A stretch of DNA of 64,000 nucleotides from Ochotona curzoniae (taxonomy: Eukaryota > Chordata > Mammalia > Lagomorpha > Ochotonidae). Numbering within the stretch: the first letter of the stretch is position 1; each line of letters opens with the position of its first letter. The notes under the pieces were generated by a model. That model made no database searches, was not told the DNA's origin, and was given only the letters and a program-made list of their open reading frames with translations. Positions 46,481 to 56,230 of the stretch are shown here, in pieces. The position numbers were made by a program, and so were the translations under genes. The stretch covers positions 27,556,001-27,620,000 of the forward strand of contig NW_024464918.1 in NCBI RefSeq assembly GCF_017591425.1. Reading direction: 5' to 3'.

Positions 46481-46803
46481 TAAAAAAAGATATATTTATT
46501 TTTATTGCAAAGTCAGATATACAGAGAGGAGGAGGGAGAAGATCTTCTGTCCGATGATTCACTCCCCAAGTGACTGCAACAGCCAGCGCTGCGCCGATCC
46601 GAAGCCAGAATCCAGGAACCTCCTCCAGGTCTCCCACTCGAGTGCAGGGTCCCAAGGCTTTGGGCTGTCCTCGACTGCTTTCCCAGGCCACAAGCAGGGA
46701 GTTGGATGGGAAGTGGAGCAGCCGGGATTAGAACCGATGCCCATATGGGATCCCAACACACTCAAAGTGAGGACTTTAGCCACCAGGCCACAGCGCTGGG
46801 CCC
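46481..46803 (-). mobile_element. CSINE-type SINE, young, 15-bp target duplication
   Basis: Full-length minus-strand copy with head GGGCCCAGCGCTGTGGCCTG. It is flanked by perfect TCCTTCCTACATTTT at 46466-46480 and 46804-46818. It lies 33 bp from an oppositely oriented older SINE. Confidence 0.93.
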
Positions 46804-46835
46804 TCCTTCCTACATTTTAAAAAGTTGTGTAGCTA

Positions 46836-47137
46836 CTAGGGTGAGCATTTGGCACAGAGGTCAAGATGTTACTTGGATGGCCCGTATCTCTTTCAGGAGT
46901 GTCTGGGCTTGGTTCCTGGCTCTGGTTCTACTTCTTCCTGCAAATGCACACTCTCGGGAGGAGGTGACATGTGATGGTTTAAGTACTTGGGTGCCTGTGG
47001 GAGACCTGGATGGAGTTCTGGGCTCCTAGTACTGGCTTGGTTCAGCCCTGGCTATTGTGCACATTTGGCAAGAGAACCAGTAGATGGAAGATCTCTGTCT
47101 CCATCTTTCAAACCAAAAAATAAGTAAATAAAATGCA
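46836..47137 (+). mobile_element. CSINE-type SINE, old
   Basis: The head is TGAGCATTTGGCACAGAGGT. It keeps GTGCCTGTGGGAGACCTGGA, TTGGCAAGAGAACCAGTAGA and an A-rich AAATAAGTAAATAAAATG tail. Confidence 0.75.
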
Positions 47138-47389
47138 AAGCTTCAGGTATATTCTTCCTACTTAAGCTACATCTTTCAAAGGTTCCCCAGAGTTTCTTGC
47201 TATTCCACATTCCTTAGCTCCAGCTTCAGTTCATGTACTCCCTGGGTTATGTCTCTTTTTGAGCTTTGGATGCCTCTGGGATCTACATCTTCTGAAATCA
47301 AAGCTCGGGACACACCATGGGATCCACCTCTCAGCTCCTACAGTGGAGCCTGGTTCAAGGCAGGTGGTGACTGCTCTAGGTCGAGTTGG

Positions 47390-47520
47390 CACCATGCTTA
47401 ATTCTTGCACACATTATCTCCTTTTACTCCCACAAGGTTGGTGGCATTTGCAGTCCCATTTTATAGATCAGTAAACTGAGGATCTGAGATGCCTAAAGTC
47501 AGTGACAAAGGGCTTGTGGA
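47390..47520 (+). repeat. MIR-like fragment
   Basis: CACATTATCTCCTTTTACTC, CAGTCCCATTTTATAGATCA and GTAAACTGAGGATCTGAGAT follow the MIR core. Confidence 0.75.
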
Positions 47521-48289
47521 TTTGTCTTTCAGTAACAGTTAAACTGGCAAGCACCCCAACAACTCTCAGCTGACAGTCTAGGCAGCTGGACTCCCAGCCT
47601 GGGGAGAGGAAGAAGACAAGGTCATCTTTTCACGTCAGACTCACCACGTCAGACACGGAAAGCTTCCTTCAATGAGGTTGCATCTGACCCCTCCAGGTAC
47701 AAGTGGCAAAACAAGAGGGCCAGTGAGAGCAAAGGCTGGTTTGTGGTGACACAGTAAGAGAGCAACAAGATTGGACCCAGCAGGCAGCCTCCTGTCAAAA
47801 TCACAGATCCAGTCACAACATCAAAGGACTGAGGGAGGTGAGACGGGGGAGGCCGGTGCATAGATGTGGGGAGAAGTGCAGGGAGGGGAGTTCAGAAAGC
47901 AATCAAGCCTACTTGCTTGTCACAATTTTCACAAAGTGGAAACTTTCCATGGTCTCCCCAGATTATCATTGCATCTGGTGTCCCTGAACACATCAAAAGA
48001 GGAAGTTCAGGTTTGGCTGCGATGGATGAATGGCACACTTAGAAAACATCCAAGCACGGAAAGGGGACTGAAACACCGAGCAGGTCCAGGCCACCTTCCC
48101 GGCCTTCATCAAAGCAAGCTCAGAGTCTCAGTTAAGGCACTCGGACCCCTGGGAGCGCCCCAAGAAGTTCCTGGGGAGGGTTCAAAGTGTGGCTCGCTGC
48201 TGAGCACGCCAAAGAGCCTCCAGCTCTCAGGAGGGAGATCTGGGCTGTGGGATATCAGGACAGGACAGGAGACCCCGCTGGGAACAGGT

Positions 48290-48976
48290 TTATGTGTTGG
48301 TGTGTCGCTCTTTATTTCCAAAGACAAAGTGGCAAGGGAATGAACTAGAGACACAATTTAGGATGTCAATATTAGAAGGTAAGGGTTTTTTTTTTTTTTC
48401 CAACTTAGAATGGAGATTCTGGGAGGCAAAGAGGATCAGCCAAGGTCAGAAAGCTGAATGTGTAGCAGGCATGGGTGGTATCTATTCCTCCTGCCTCTTT
48501 TTGGCCCAGGGGGAGACAGTTGGGGCAGATTGTCAACGTGCCCCAATTCTTGCCCTCTTCCCCACAACCAGCGCAGTCCATGAGTACTTGCCACCACGTC
48601 CTACCACTCAAAGTACACAAGTCACTCAACTTACAGACAGATTCCAAAATCTTTCTGTGAAAAAACCCAAACTGGGGCAGGGACTGTGGCCAGGGACAGA
48701 AGCTGAAAAGGACTACGGAGACAGAAGTGGATGAATGATGGGGTATGGAGCCACAGCTCCCCAGCCTCAGGCTGGGATTGGTGGGAACTGTGCTGGGTGC
48801 TCCATGGCCCATGCAGGTGGAAACCTTTCCCCAACCCCAGGAAAAGACAAGAACCCAACCCCAGCCCTGCCCCCACCCCACCCTTCCCTCGGTTTCTGGA
48901 GCTGGAACAACAGCTTGGTCGTGGTGGCTGGTACTGCTGCCCGCTGCTTGGCAGAGGGGCCTGCCTCCGCCAGTGT
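48290..48976 (-). other. ANXA6: ANXA6 3'UTR
   Basis: About 690 bp from the stop codon to the expected cleavage site, about 20 bp past the AATAAA at 48311-48316. It contains an internal 14-A run on the minus strand (48387-48400). The length is close to that expected for human ANXA6. Confidence 0.75.
48311..48316 (-). terminator. ANXA6: ANXA6 poly(A) signal AATAAA
   Basis: AATAAA on the minus strand is followed by a GTGTTGG-like G/U-rich stretch when read on the plus-strand complement side. It is the first canonical hexamer downstream of the stop codon. Confidence 0.75.
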
Positions 48977-49036
48977 CTAGTCCTCTCCACCGCAGACAGC
49001 CAGCAAGGCCTTCAGGAAGTCTCCGGAGGTTTCACT
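48977..49036 (-). CDS. ANXA6: ANXA6 coding exon 26 (C-terminus)
   Basis: 19 codons plus a TAG stop at 48977-48979, phase 0, acceptor TGCCAG. It encodes residues 655-673, SETSGDFLKALLAVCGGED. Human has GD where this has SE at the start, and a Leu where this has Val; the acidic residue needed in the repeat 8 calcium loop is kept as Glu. Confidence 0.97.
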   Translation of the reverse strand, partial: SETSGDFLKALLAVCGGED

Positions 49037-50647
49037 CTGGCAAGAACAGGGGAGAACAAAGTGAATAAATACTCTTCAGACCTCAATGTCCCCTCCTTCC
49101 AGTGGCCCATCAGCCTAGGGAGTCACCCATGGGGGGCTGAACAAAGGACACAGGGACAGAGGGGTCTCCTGCAAGGGCTTCTATGTCTCCCAGGAGAATG
49201 TGTCTTGGTCTGGCTTCAAGCCCCCTGCAGAGTTCCTTAGCATCATCACCATCCCTGTCTGGGCACAACTCAGTCCCATGTCCACCTTGAGCTATGTGAC
49301 CCCTCATTTGGACAAACACCACTAAGTACTGACAGCCCAGGCTGCTGTTGGGGATGTGTCTGAATATCACAGGGTTTACCATGCACTGCGGTGGCCTAGG
49401 ACATAGTCGGCCTGGAAGAAGCCAGCCTTCCTCCACATGGCACACAGAAACCTTTCAGAGGGCCTCCCATCCATTCTAAAATTCGTGACTTTCAAGATTT
49501 AAACATATATACACGATTTAAAAAATACTATTCTTGTTTCTTGCGCTTTTGGCTAAGATCAAGTGTAAAAAATACTATTATAAGCAATTCACAAGAAAGG
49601 AAAGATTACATAAGGAAAGTCTCTCTCCCCATCCCTTACTTCTCCCAATCAAGAAGTAGCTGTTAACATATAGTATATACAGGCAATAGTCTGTGTATAT
49701 ACAAATATATATATAACATTGCTTTTCTAATACAGATACATAGCCTGTCCAGAGATGTATGTTTCTGACTTGAGAGAAGATTCTAGATTAGTACAGAAAC
49801 TTCTCATGTCATTTCATGGCTGTATGATATTCCTTCATGTGCATATATTCATTGATGTGACTAGTTCTATTGGAGGGCTTTCAATCTTCTGCTACTATAC
49901 CCGGCGCTGGCAGATGTTCTCTTACATGTCTTTAGAGCATATACAGCAGTGTCTACAGGATAAATTACTACCCGCAGAATGACCACATCCCTCGCATGCA
50001 TTTTACATTCTGAAATTAACTACTTTTCCCATCAAATCTGTAGCAGACAGCCCAGGGATACCTCTTGTTCTGTCAACCAAATATAGACAGCATCAAACTT
50101 TAAGATCTTGGCCAAACTCAAAGACTAAAAAAAAGGGCTCCATAATTCAAAGAAGCCAGACACAAAAGGTCCTGTATTACATGATTACATTTATGTGACA
50201 TATCTAGGATAGGAAAATAGGTAGTGACACAAAGTAGCATGTGGTTACCCAAGCCCGGGGCTGGAACTAGGTAAATAAGCATGAGGGATCTCCATGGATG
50301 ACAGAAATCTCTGGAAACTGGATTGTGATGATGTTTGCAAAACTAAAAGATACTGAAGCTTACAACAGGTCGATTTCATGGTCTATAGGTAAAACTTCAA
50401 TTAAGTTGTTTTTTAAAAAGCCAAAAAAAATAATAGATGGGGTGGGGTATTTTATTTGGAAATCTGAAATTTATTTTGGTATAAACAACAAGGTAATTCC
50501 AGAACAATTTTTTTTTTCATTGAGCAAAATCCTGGCTGTTTTAAAAGATCATCTGCTGTGAAAAATCCCATGGAAATAAAAAGACTCCTTGGCAGAAGCT
50601 ACATCTTGCCCTCAGGCCCGACCCTGTGACCTCTCACTCTGCCTCAC
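49037..50647 (-). other. ANXA6: ANXA6 intron 25
   Basis: This 1.6-kb A/T-rich intron contains the U2 snRNA-derived insertion at 49533-49566. No other repeat of the SINE family is present. Confidence 0.85.
49533..49566 (+). pseudogene. U2 snRNA 5'-end retropseudogene fragment
   Basis: A 34-nt insert aligns end to end with nucleotides 1-34 of U2 snRNA. Its last 21 nt (from CTTTTGGCTAAGATC onward) match exactly and the differences are in the first 13. It is flanked by perfect AAAAAATACTATT repeats at 49520-49532 and 49567-49579. It has no U2 promoter, Sm site or 3' stem-loops and so cannot be a functional snRNA. The intact 5' end with a lost 3' end fits a retrotransposed, 3'-truncated copy. Confidence 0.85.
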
Positions 50648-50770
50648 CTCAATGGCTTGGTGAAGAGACTTGTCATACTTCTCAATGAACTCCCAGCGGA
50701 TGTTGAGCAGGTCAATCTCACTCCGGGAGACCATGATCCTGGTGAGGGTCTTCTCATCAGTGCCAGCACC
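50648..50770 (-). CDS. ANXA6: ANXA6 coding exon 25 (repeat 8)
   Basis: The exon is 123 nt, 41 codons, phase 0 at both ends, acceptor CCCCAG, donor GAG|GTGAGG. It encodes residues 614-654, starting [26 protein letters not shown] is the type II calcium-binding loop of repeat 8. At residue 642 the codon is TGG (Trp) where human has Arg, in NIRWEF; this is a CGG to TGG type change. Confidence 0.98.
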
Positions 50771-51062
50771 CTGGGGCAGGATGGACAGAGCCGGCTGAGG
50801 CAAGAATCAGCAGGTGTCACCTGCCTTCCTCCCCACTTGGCTCCAGAACCAGGGTGGGATACTCCAGTCTCTTCAGCCTGGCCTGACCCCCTGGCCCCTG
50901 TGTCTAGGACTGGGCTCCTATGGGTTGCATAGTGTCCCAGCAGCCTTCATGTCCACCAGGAACCTCAGAACGTGACTGATTTGTGAAGAGGTTCTGGTGT
51001 GTTTCCATGCACCTGTCAGTCAGTCCCCTGCTTGGAAATGGGACCTGAGCATGTTTTCTTAC

Positions 51063-51121
51063 CTTCATGGCTTTGTAAAGTTTGTCGGCAAAGAAGAGAG
51101 GCTTGTTCTTGACACTTTGAA
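51063..51121 (-). CDS. ANXA6: ANXA6 coding exon 24
   Basis: The exon is 59 nt: two bases completing Val594, then 19 codons (595-613), QSVKNKPLFFADKLYKAMK. The acceptor is CATCAG and the donor AAG|GTAAGA. It joins repeat 7 to repeat 8 and supplies the first helix of repeat 8. Confidence 0.97.
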
Positions 51122-51399
51122 CTGATGGGAAGGGGAAGAGACACAAGGAACTTGGTCAGAGACTGTGCCCACACCCTGGGCAGCATTTTGCCCCACCTCC
51201 TTTTCCTGCAGCCTGGGACAGCAGAACATTGCCAACCTCGGGGTCACGCCTTTTCCTGCGGCTCATCTGAAAGCTTGGCTCCCAGTGCCTGGGTGCCTTC
51301 TTTCCCCACTGCAAACCCAAACCATGGCCTTGAACTTTGCAAGGGCCTGGCAGGAAATCATACTAAAAGTGACTGTCTGTCCAGTGTGTGCCATGTGCC

Positions 51400-51560
51400 A
51401 TAAAGACCCTGTGTAGTTAACCCAGCTGGATCTCAAAATCCGCCATATGCACTGGGTACCATTGCCATCTCCAGTTTGAAAGGAAGACACTGAATCAGAG
51501 GCTTTGGGCCTTGACCAACAATGTATAGCGAGAAGCTGGCGAGGCGCAGACTCAAACTGG
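51400..51560 (+). repeat. MIR-like fragment
   Basis: GCACTGGGTACCATTGCCAT, CTCCAGTTTGAAAGGAAGAC and CACTGAATCAGAGGCTTTGG follow MIR order with divergence. Confidence 0.5.
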
Positions 51561-51910
51561 AGTTCATGCTTGTAACTACCAGAATCTCCCGTCTCTTGCT
51601 GCTGAGTCTAGGAAGCAAAGGCCCATTCCATGCTAAACAACAGTAACAGCAACAATACTTCTCTCTCATCTATTCTAAAACATCTTTGCCCTGCATTTCA
51701 ACATCTCTGAAATTAAGGTGCAGTTAACAACTGACAACAATGATGTGAATAACCTTTCACTGCCACCTCCTGGTAGAAAAAAACAAAATATGTAAGTCTA
51801 ACCCTTGCTCATATCTCCTCATTAATTTTTACACTTGGAGAAACTGAGATATACAAGCAAATGACATTTTCAAAGTCAAGAATTCAAATGATATGAGTAA
51901 AGAGTAACTT

Positions 51911-52219
51911 GGGGAGGCACGTGGTGGTGCAATGATTAGATCACTGCCTGCAGTGCTGGCTATCATACTGGAGTACCTGGTTCAAGCCCTTACTACTTCT
52001 CCTCCAATCCACCTGCCTCCTAACATGCACCCTGGGAGTCAACAGATGAAGGTTCAAGTAGCTGGGTTCTTGCCACATGTGTGTAAGATCTGAAATGAGT
52101 ACTGGGTTCCTGGGTTCGTCCTGACCCAGCTCTGACTATTGCAGGCATATGGGGGAGTAAACAAATGGATGGAAGATCTTTCTCTGTTGGTCTTCAGCTC
52201 TCTAGCTTTCAAATAAAAT
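51911..52219 (+). mobile_element. CSINE-type SINE, older
   Basis: The head is GGGGAGGCACGTGGTGGTGC. It has a CTGCAGTGCTGGCTATCATA segment and a TCTAGCTTTCAAATAAAATG tail that runs into the GAAA microsatellite. Confidence 0.82.
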
Positions 52220-52232
52220 GAAAATGAGAATG

Positions 52233-52331
<99 letters not shown>

Positions 52332-52334
52332 AAA
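52233..52334. repeat. (GAAA)n tetranucleotide repeat
   Basis: About 25 nearly perfect GAAA units, directly after the SINE tail in ANXA6 intron 23. The location indicates expansion of an A-rich retroposon tail. Confidence 0.97.
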
Positions 52335-52655
52335 GAAACAAAAGTGAGCAAAGAAAAGCAGGTGCTGGAAGGCGGGTGTGTGTGTGTAGTGTGCATGTAT
52401 ATAATGTGTCATGTGGGCTACATGCACAGTGTGTGACTAATACATGACACTTTCCTGGTCTGTCCCTCACCCTGTCCTGCTGCTACTAACAACATATCCT
52501 CTGACATCCCCAATCATCACACATTTGGCTGGAGCCCAGCAGATGACTTGGGGTAGTGTTTACTTTCGAGTCCAGTGGCTTCGGAAGCTACCACAGCAGG
52601 GAATCTGGCCAAATGCCCAGTGCCTCCGCCTCCTCCCACAGTCCCCGCCAGTTAC

Positions 52656-52751
52656 CGATGGCCACAAAGGCATCCCGGACATCACCGGACATCTCCTTCT
52701 TGATCACATGCTCCACGTCATAGTTGGTCATCTTCACAAACTCCTGGAACA
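52656..52751 (-). CDS. ANXA6: ANXA6 coding exon 23 (repeat 7)
   Basis: The exon is 96 nt, with two bases of Val562, 31 codons (563-593) and one base of Val594. The acceptor is GGCCAG and the donor ATCG|GTAACT. It starts FQEFVKMTNYDVEH and ends SGDVRDAFVAI. It lacks its own GxGTDE loop, as expected for repeat 7. Confidence 0.97.
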
Positions 52752-53794
52752 CTGGCCCCAAGAGAAACCCCAGAGGAGGGGGTGAGCTTCAGTTTTGAGC
52801 GCAGTGAAACAGCACCTCCCCAAACCCCCACCACTTCCCACATGGCCTGGCCCACAGGCTGTGGCTGGAAAGCACAGTAGGCCCCAGGTGGAGGCTCTAG
52901 GCAATATCCATGGACAGGCCAGTCCTGACCTCAGAGCCACATCTGTGCCAAGCAAGAGCCCCCCAGAGCCTTGGCCAAGCTCCAGGAAGCTAAGTGGAGT
53001 AGTAAAACAGAGGGGACCTAGTTCTGGCTCTGACCTTAGCTTATCTCTTCCCCTTTCTGGCTTCCTCTTCACTCCTGTGTCAAGTTGGGGCAGTAACCAC
53101 ACACATTCCAGCACTCAGCAAGTACTGACCACGCATGAGGCACTGGGGCCAAGCACTTGGTATGTGGGAATTTTTGTGCCCTCAGAGTTTTCATGTGAAC
53201 TAGAACTAAAATCTCACTTCCTGGGTAACAGAACACAGACTTAGCAACCTGTCCAGGGTTAAAAGCAAGGAGCTACAATTTCCGCAGCCACACTTTAAGC
53301 ACATCAGGTACCAAACAGTGCCAATGAAGTGCATATCAAAATGTAAATTTCTTGCTGGAATAGGCATATCATGATGTCCCAACATTAAGATCTCTGCACG
53401 CAGGTGTGCCGTGTGCCTGTGGCAGCTATGGTTCCAAGCTGAGTATTTGGTGTTGTGGAAGACACTGCCAACAAATGGATCCTGATGCTAAACCTCAGAA
53501 TCCTTCTGCACACAGCATTCCAGGCAGTTACCACCAACCTATGAGAGGGAACCTTGAAGCTGAAACCCACTGTCATCCCCCATGGAGGTTGATGGAAAGA
53601 TGCAGCTGAACAATGAGTTAAAGGCAGTGTCCAGACTAGAATTTAGACCTTAAGACTCTGTCAGCCACGAAAGACTCTACTGCTAGGGTAAGGATGCAGT
53701 GGGCAACAGGCCTCTCTGGTCCAGGGTGAGAGGCTCACCCACTGGATTTGGGGTTCTTCCTGCTAAGGATATAGGGCAGCGAGTCAGGCCTCAC

Positions 53795-53888
53795 CTCTCC
53801 GGAGGTGTGGGTAGCTCCGTGTACACAGGATCGTCATGAAGCGAGTCTCTAAGGAAGTTTTGTCTCCACTGGGTGTGTCGGCTATCTC
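53795..53888 (-). CDS. ANXA6: ANXA6 coding exon 22 (repeat 7)
   Basis: The exon is 94 nt, 31 codons (531-561) plus one base of Val562. The acceptor is CTGCAG and the donor AGAG|GTGAGG. It starts EIADTPSGDKTSLETRFMTI and ends SYPHLRR. PSGDKTS replaces the canonical GxGTDE loop, so this repeat probably does not bind calcium in the usual way. Confidence 0.98.
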
Positions 53889-54548
53889 CTGCAGGGCCAG
53901 GTGTAGAACGGGGAGGAGGGATACCAGAAAGCCGTGATTATCACCCGCTTTCCAGATCGCTGCTGAGCAGAAGCAGCCCTAGCTACGCCTATGCCTGGAG
54001 CTGGCTCCTTCTTGCTTCCTTAGCCTCCAACCTGAGGGCCTCTTCATTCCCCACTCCAGGGCCCAAGACCCTGACATAGACCATCCTTGCTGTGGGCCTG
54101 CAGATCTGCAACATACCCCCAGCCTCCCACCTCTGCAATAGTCCCTACAGAAAGGTGGATGTGCATCGCCAGGGTCATGGGCAAGTATCACTGAAGCCAC
54201 CACAGGGCCGCATATTGACAGTCACCCTCTGGCCAGCCGCAAGCTCTGCTGCTCCCAGTCCCTGCACTGCCTTTTAAATCAGCCATTTCAGGTTTTAAAA
54301 AGCAAGTTAATGGGAGAGCTGGTAGCTATGCAGTATGAATCATGCCAGAGACAAAAAAAATGGCCTCATATTTGGGGAACACTGGCCTGGCCCAGTTTGG
54401 CCCTGCAGGGTCCTTAAGGAGCCCTGAAGGGGAGAGAGAGAAGCCACAGAGCAGTGAGGCCCCCAGTCACAGCCCAATTGTGCCCCCTTGGGCCCAGCCC
54501 AACTCAGAGAAGCTGTTGAAGGGCAGGGAGGGAGCCAGACACACTCAC

Positions 54549-54566
54549 CAAGATCTCAGCAGCCAC
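54549..54566 (-). CDS. ANXA6: ANXA6 microexon 21 (VAAEIL), alternatively spliced in human
   Basis: An 18-nt exon, six codons (VAAEIL, 525-530), phase 0 at both ends. Upstream is a long pyrimidine tract with acceptor CTCTCAG; the donor is TTG|GTGAGT. In human this exon is known to be skipped in isoform 2, giving a 667-aa protein with the frame kept. Its acceptor is CAG|GTGGCT, so the exon start also resembles a donor. Confidence 0.97.
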
Positions 54567-55848
54567 CTGAGAGCAGGGGTGGAGAGACAGGAGGGAGAGA
54601 GGGGAAGCAACAGTCAGAAGATGCCGGCTTTGGGAGTCCTGGCCAGGAGTGGCCAAGACCCTGAGAGACACCCTTCTTGTTTTCCACCCCACCGCCAAAA
54701 CAAACAAAAGAGAACTCAGGACCTCAAAATGCGAGTCAGGGCAAGGGGAAAGACAGACCTTTATCTGACTTCTAGAACTAGAGCTAAAGACGAGGGAGAG
54801 GCCTGGGAAGAACTAGAAACACACTAGCCTGAGATACAGAAGGACACAGAAGCAGAGGACTTGAGCTTTTGGGCCCAGGCCCGTGTACTGGTCTGGAAGG
54901 GGAAGAGGCACTAAATGTCATGCCTTGCCCACACAGAACCATTGACTGAGGGGCAAAGTGAATGGGCTGTGACTTGCTGCACCCTTTAGCATGCTCAGAG
55001 TTGGGAGGGGGCCAGAGAGTCCAGTCCAGGCAGGAACGAGGGGACAACCTGCAGAGCAGGGGGGTTTGCTTGGGGGCACACAGCCAAGCAGAGGTGGGAA
55101 AGGCACTTAAATGGGAATCCCTGCGCTCTGCAAGGGGCAAGATGCTGTGCAGAGCAGAGGATGTAGGCTTCTAGAGGAGTAGTATGACTGGGAGTGCCTG
55201 AGGACATGGCAGAGCCAGCCTTCAGTACCCTGCCAGGCCTGTGCCGTTCCCTGAAACCTGTCCCTGGGTAGACGGAAACCATGCCCTAGAAACACACTGC
55301 AGCCCTTGGAATCCTTTTCCCAGGTGAAAACATGGGGTAAGTGGAAGGCAGTCACAAAGGTTGCACGGTGTAAAATTGATTGCATTTACATATAGCGACC
55401 CTATAGTTGACCCTATAGTCAAGCAAATCTAGAGACAGAGAGTACATCACTGCTTGCCTGGAGCTGGGGGCTTCAGGAGCAGTGGAGAGTGACTCCTAAT
55501 GTACATGAATTCTTTCCCGGAGTAAGGAAATGTTTTAAAAAATTGACTGTCCTGCTGGTCACACAAGACTGGGATGATTGTAAAACCAAACACTGAATCG
55601 TACATTTAATCAGGCCCAAGAGTAGGGCAAATGAGTTGGATTTCAACAAAGCTGTTATATTTTTTAAAATCTAGGAATTGATTCTGTAAAAATGACCACA
55701 CTTCTCCTTTCACTGTGAGTCTATTATAGTCGAGCTGTGTCTGCCACATGTTGTTTAAAATGAAATACAGAGTGAAAGGGAAGCTGGTAAAACACTCATT
55801 GCTAACAAAGATAATATGCAACCTGCACATATGGTTCCCACCACCCAG

Positions 55849-55968
55849 GAGAGGTGTGTGGCCTGGCAGCAAAGACACTGCTGGGAACATCTGAATTCCT
55901 ACCTGAGTACTGGGGTCCAAGTGCTGCTCTTACTTCCTGCTAATGTGCACCCTGGGAAGCAGCAGGTG
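55849..55968 (+). mobile_element. CSINE-type SINE, 5' half only
   Basis: It has GTGTGTGGCCTGGCAGCAAA and GCTAATGTGCACCCTGGGAA, and stops where the next SINE begins. Confidence 0.7.
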
Positions 55969-55970
55969 AC

Positions 55971-56230
55971 AAGGCCGGCACTGCGTCTCAGTGGGTTAAG
56001 TCACCACCTGTTTGTGTCCTGGCTGCTCCACTTGTGAGCCAGCTTCCTGCTAATATGCCTGAGAAGGCAGCAAAAGATGGCTCAAGTGCTTGGGCTCCGC
56101 CACCCCATGTGGGAGACCCAGATTGAGTTCCTGGCTCCCAAGCACTTGGAGAATAAACTAGCAGATGGGAGTGTGATCTCTCTTTCTTGCCTCTGTCTCA
56201 TAAATAAAATAAACAAATACATATAAAAAA
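55971..56230 (+). mobile_element. CSINE-type SINE adjoining a truncated copy
   Basis: The head is AAGGCCGGCACTGCGTCTCA. It has CTAATATGCCTGAGAAGGCA, CCCATGTGGGAGACCCAGAT and an AAATAAAATAAACAAATACA tail. It probably inserted into, or recombined with, the preceding copy. Confidence 0.82.

Larger units (their letters stand above)
36640..48289. other. Intergenic region between ANXA6 and TNIP1
   Basis: This 11.6-kb stretch shows no exon of a recognisable gene. It holds five CSINE copies (41052 minus, 41944 plus, 44511 plus, 46481 minus, 46836 plus), MIR- and L2-like fragments, and short GGT/GAT repeats near 43108. The longest open frames (for example 39982-40683 minus) match no known family and have no splice or codon-use support. 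Confidence 0.8.
51122..52655 (-). other. ANXA6: ANXA6 intron 23
   Basis: This 1.5-kb intron holds an MIR-like fragment (51400-51560), a CSINE (51911-52219) and a long (GAAA)n tract grown from the SINE tail (52233-52334). Confidence 0.85.

Noticed and set aside
49533..49566. Functional U2 snRNA gene
   Set aside because: Only the first 34 of about 188 nt are present, with changes in the 5' part and no Sm site.
52209..52436. Open frames with SFF/KER repeats
   Set aside because: They are translations of the (GAAA)n microsatellite.
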